From: Crocinitomicaceae bacterium
GTDB taxonomy: Bacteria > Bacteroidota > Bacteroidia > Flavobacteriales_D > Crocinitomicaceae
Direction of reading: 5' to 3'
NCBI GenBank assembly: GCA_023264075.1
Contig: JALQTG010000036.1
Location: 1-6,926 of the forward strand
Length of the DNA: 6,926 nucleotides
The translations under genes were made by a program, and so were the position numbers. The notes under the pieces were generated by a model, which saw only the letters and a program-made list of their open reading frames with translations, did not search any database and was not told where the DNA came from. How positions within the stretch are numbered: position 1 is the stretch's first letter; each line of letters begins with the position of its first letter. This document shows, in pieces, positions 6,017 to 6,926 of this stretch.

Positions 6017-6926
6017 ATGCCCGTTTCGAATAATTCCTAAGGTGATTCCTTTCAATTCTTTATCTATGTGAGGAGTATTTGTTGTTTTTGAGATAATCTG
6101 CTCTTTTGTAAATGTAAATGTTTCGTTTGGGGCAAATAGAGTTATGTCAGCTGGTTGTTGCTCTTCTATCTTACCGCTTTCAATTCCTAATAAAATTCGG
6201 CCGGCGTTGGTGAGCTTTTCAATGACAAGCTCCAAATCAAATTCAGGTACAGTGGCAAGGGAAGCAAATACGGTCTGTAAAGCAATATTACCAAATGAAG
6301 CATGGTCAAACTCGACATCCTTTTCTTCTTTATCATGGGGACGGTGGTTCGATACGATAGCATCCAGAGTACCATCCTTCAGCCCCTCCCATAGCGCGAT
6401 CCGATCAATCTCTCTGCGGTATGGAGGGTTTACTTTGTGATTAGTATCAAAATCAATCACATCTCGTTCGGTAAATATAAGTTGGTTGCTATGTACATCT
6501 GCTGTTATTGAAAGCCCTTTTTTCTTAGCTTTTCTGATCAGGTTAACACTTTCTCCGCAAGAAACACCAGTTACATGGAGTTGCCCATTAGTGTATTCGA
6601 GTAATCGAATATCTCGTTCAAGTTGAATGATTTCAGCCACGCTAGGAGACGCTTTTAATCCTGTTTGCGTAGATGCTTCTCCCTCATTTACCATACCTTT
6701 ACCAGCAACTCCGGGGTCTTGTGGGAATGATATAATTCGTCCACCAAAATTTTGTAAATATAACAATGCACGATAAAGAATGCCTGAGCTCAAAGAGTGT
6801 TCATCATCACTAAATAAACGAACACCGTTTTGATACATGTCAAATAATTCAGCGAGGCTTTCTCCTTTCATTTCTTTCGTCACAGCTCCAATTACATGCA
6901 GTTTGACAGGGTGATTCGAAGCGCCA
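5990..6926 (-). CDS. Dihydroorotase-like (PyrC-type) amidohydrolase, 5' end outside window, probably non-catalytic
   Basis: The reading frame is open to the window edge. The residues before the GTG at 6883 (ASNHPVKLHVIGA) continue the family match into VTKEMKGESLAELFDM, so this is a partial gene and not a GTG start. Class I dihydroorotases cyclise carbamoyl-aspartate in pyrimidine synthesis. The fold is well kept: FSDDEHS, NEGEAST.TGLK, YTNGQLHV, FDTNHKVNPPYRREIDR.AL, EGLKDGTLDAI and the C-terminal cap. Predicted metal ligands are changed, however. The HCED histidine is Phe (FPQD, 6727-6716), the HVST histidine is Gly (TGVS, codon 6568-6566) and the TDH aspartate is Asn (SNH, codon 6349-6347). 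The HxH motif is outside the window. From memory, flavobacteria carry a second dihydroorotase-like protein with similar losses, so this is likely that paralogue; a structural role with aspartate carbamoyltransferase, as for pseudo-dihydroorotases elsewhere, is speculation. The methyltransferase follows after 2 nt. Confidence 0.88.
   Translation of the reverse strand, partial: GASNHPVKLHVIGAVTKEMKGESLAELFDMYQNGVRLFSDDEHSLSSGILYRALLYLQNFGGRIISFPQDPGVAGKGMVNEGEASTQTGLKASPSVAEIIQLERDIRLLEYTNGQLHVTGVSCGESVNLIRKAKKKGLSITADVHSNQLIFTERDVIDFDTNHKVNPPYRREIDRIALWEGLKDGTLDAIVSNHRPHDKEEKDVEFDHASFGNIALQTVFASLATVPEFDLELVIEKLTNAGRILLGIESGKIEEQQPADITLFAPNETFTFTKEQIISKTTNTPHIDKELKGITLGIIRNGHFVENNQDI

Noticed and set aside
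6881..6883. GTG as the true start of the dihydroorotase-like protein
   Set aside because: The frame continues upstream to the window edge with family-like residues, so the real start is outside the window.
1..6926. CRISPR arrays, insertion sequences, phage or defence genes
   Set aside because: No regularly spaced repeats, transposase motifs or terminal inverted repeats were found, and every gene is a recognisable chromosomal family.

Overview
The window looks like ordinary chromosomal core sequence from a member of the Bacteroidota, most likely the Flavobacteriales. Four things point there: AT-rich DNA with weak or absent Shine-Dalgarno sequences; promoter-like sites of the Bacteroidota type (TTTG, 19-20 nt, TAnnTTTG); a GyrA of flavobacterial character; and a dihydroorotase-like protein of a variant type I associate with flavobacteria. 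Genus cannot be decided by reading. I see no mobile element, CRISPR array, tRNA or rRNA.

Left part (1-3503, plus strand): the 3' six-sevenths of gyrA, starting seven codons before the catalytic tyrosine, then 17 bp later a secreted tetratricopeptide-repeat (TPR) protein. A clear intrinsic terminator at 3474-3503 closes this unit. Middle part (3507-5185, minus strand): a tandem-domain universal stress protein followed 44 nt later by a CvfB-like RNA-binding protein with S1-type domains. They probably form one transcription unit driven by a consensus promoter at 5201-5231. Right part (5412-6926, minus strand): a dihydroorotase-like protein whose 5' end lies outside the window, then, 2 nt after its stop, a small SAM-dependent methyltransferase of the phospholipid N-methyltransferase type.

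The intergenic stretch 5186-5411 is the most unusual place. It holds the stress-protein promoter on the minus strand. It also holds a strong plus-strand intrinsic terminator that no plus-strand gene explains, with a possible divergent promoter about 120 bp upstream. Together these outline a candidate small RNA of about 145 nt with two related hairpins.

Other points for a second look are the loss of three predicted metal ligands in the dihydroorotase-like protein, and the methyltransferase start, where a consensus -7 box sits exactly on the TTG start codon and the upstream stop codon. None of this amounts to a new multi-gene system. The genes are otherwise conserved housekeeping or stress functions and need not work together.
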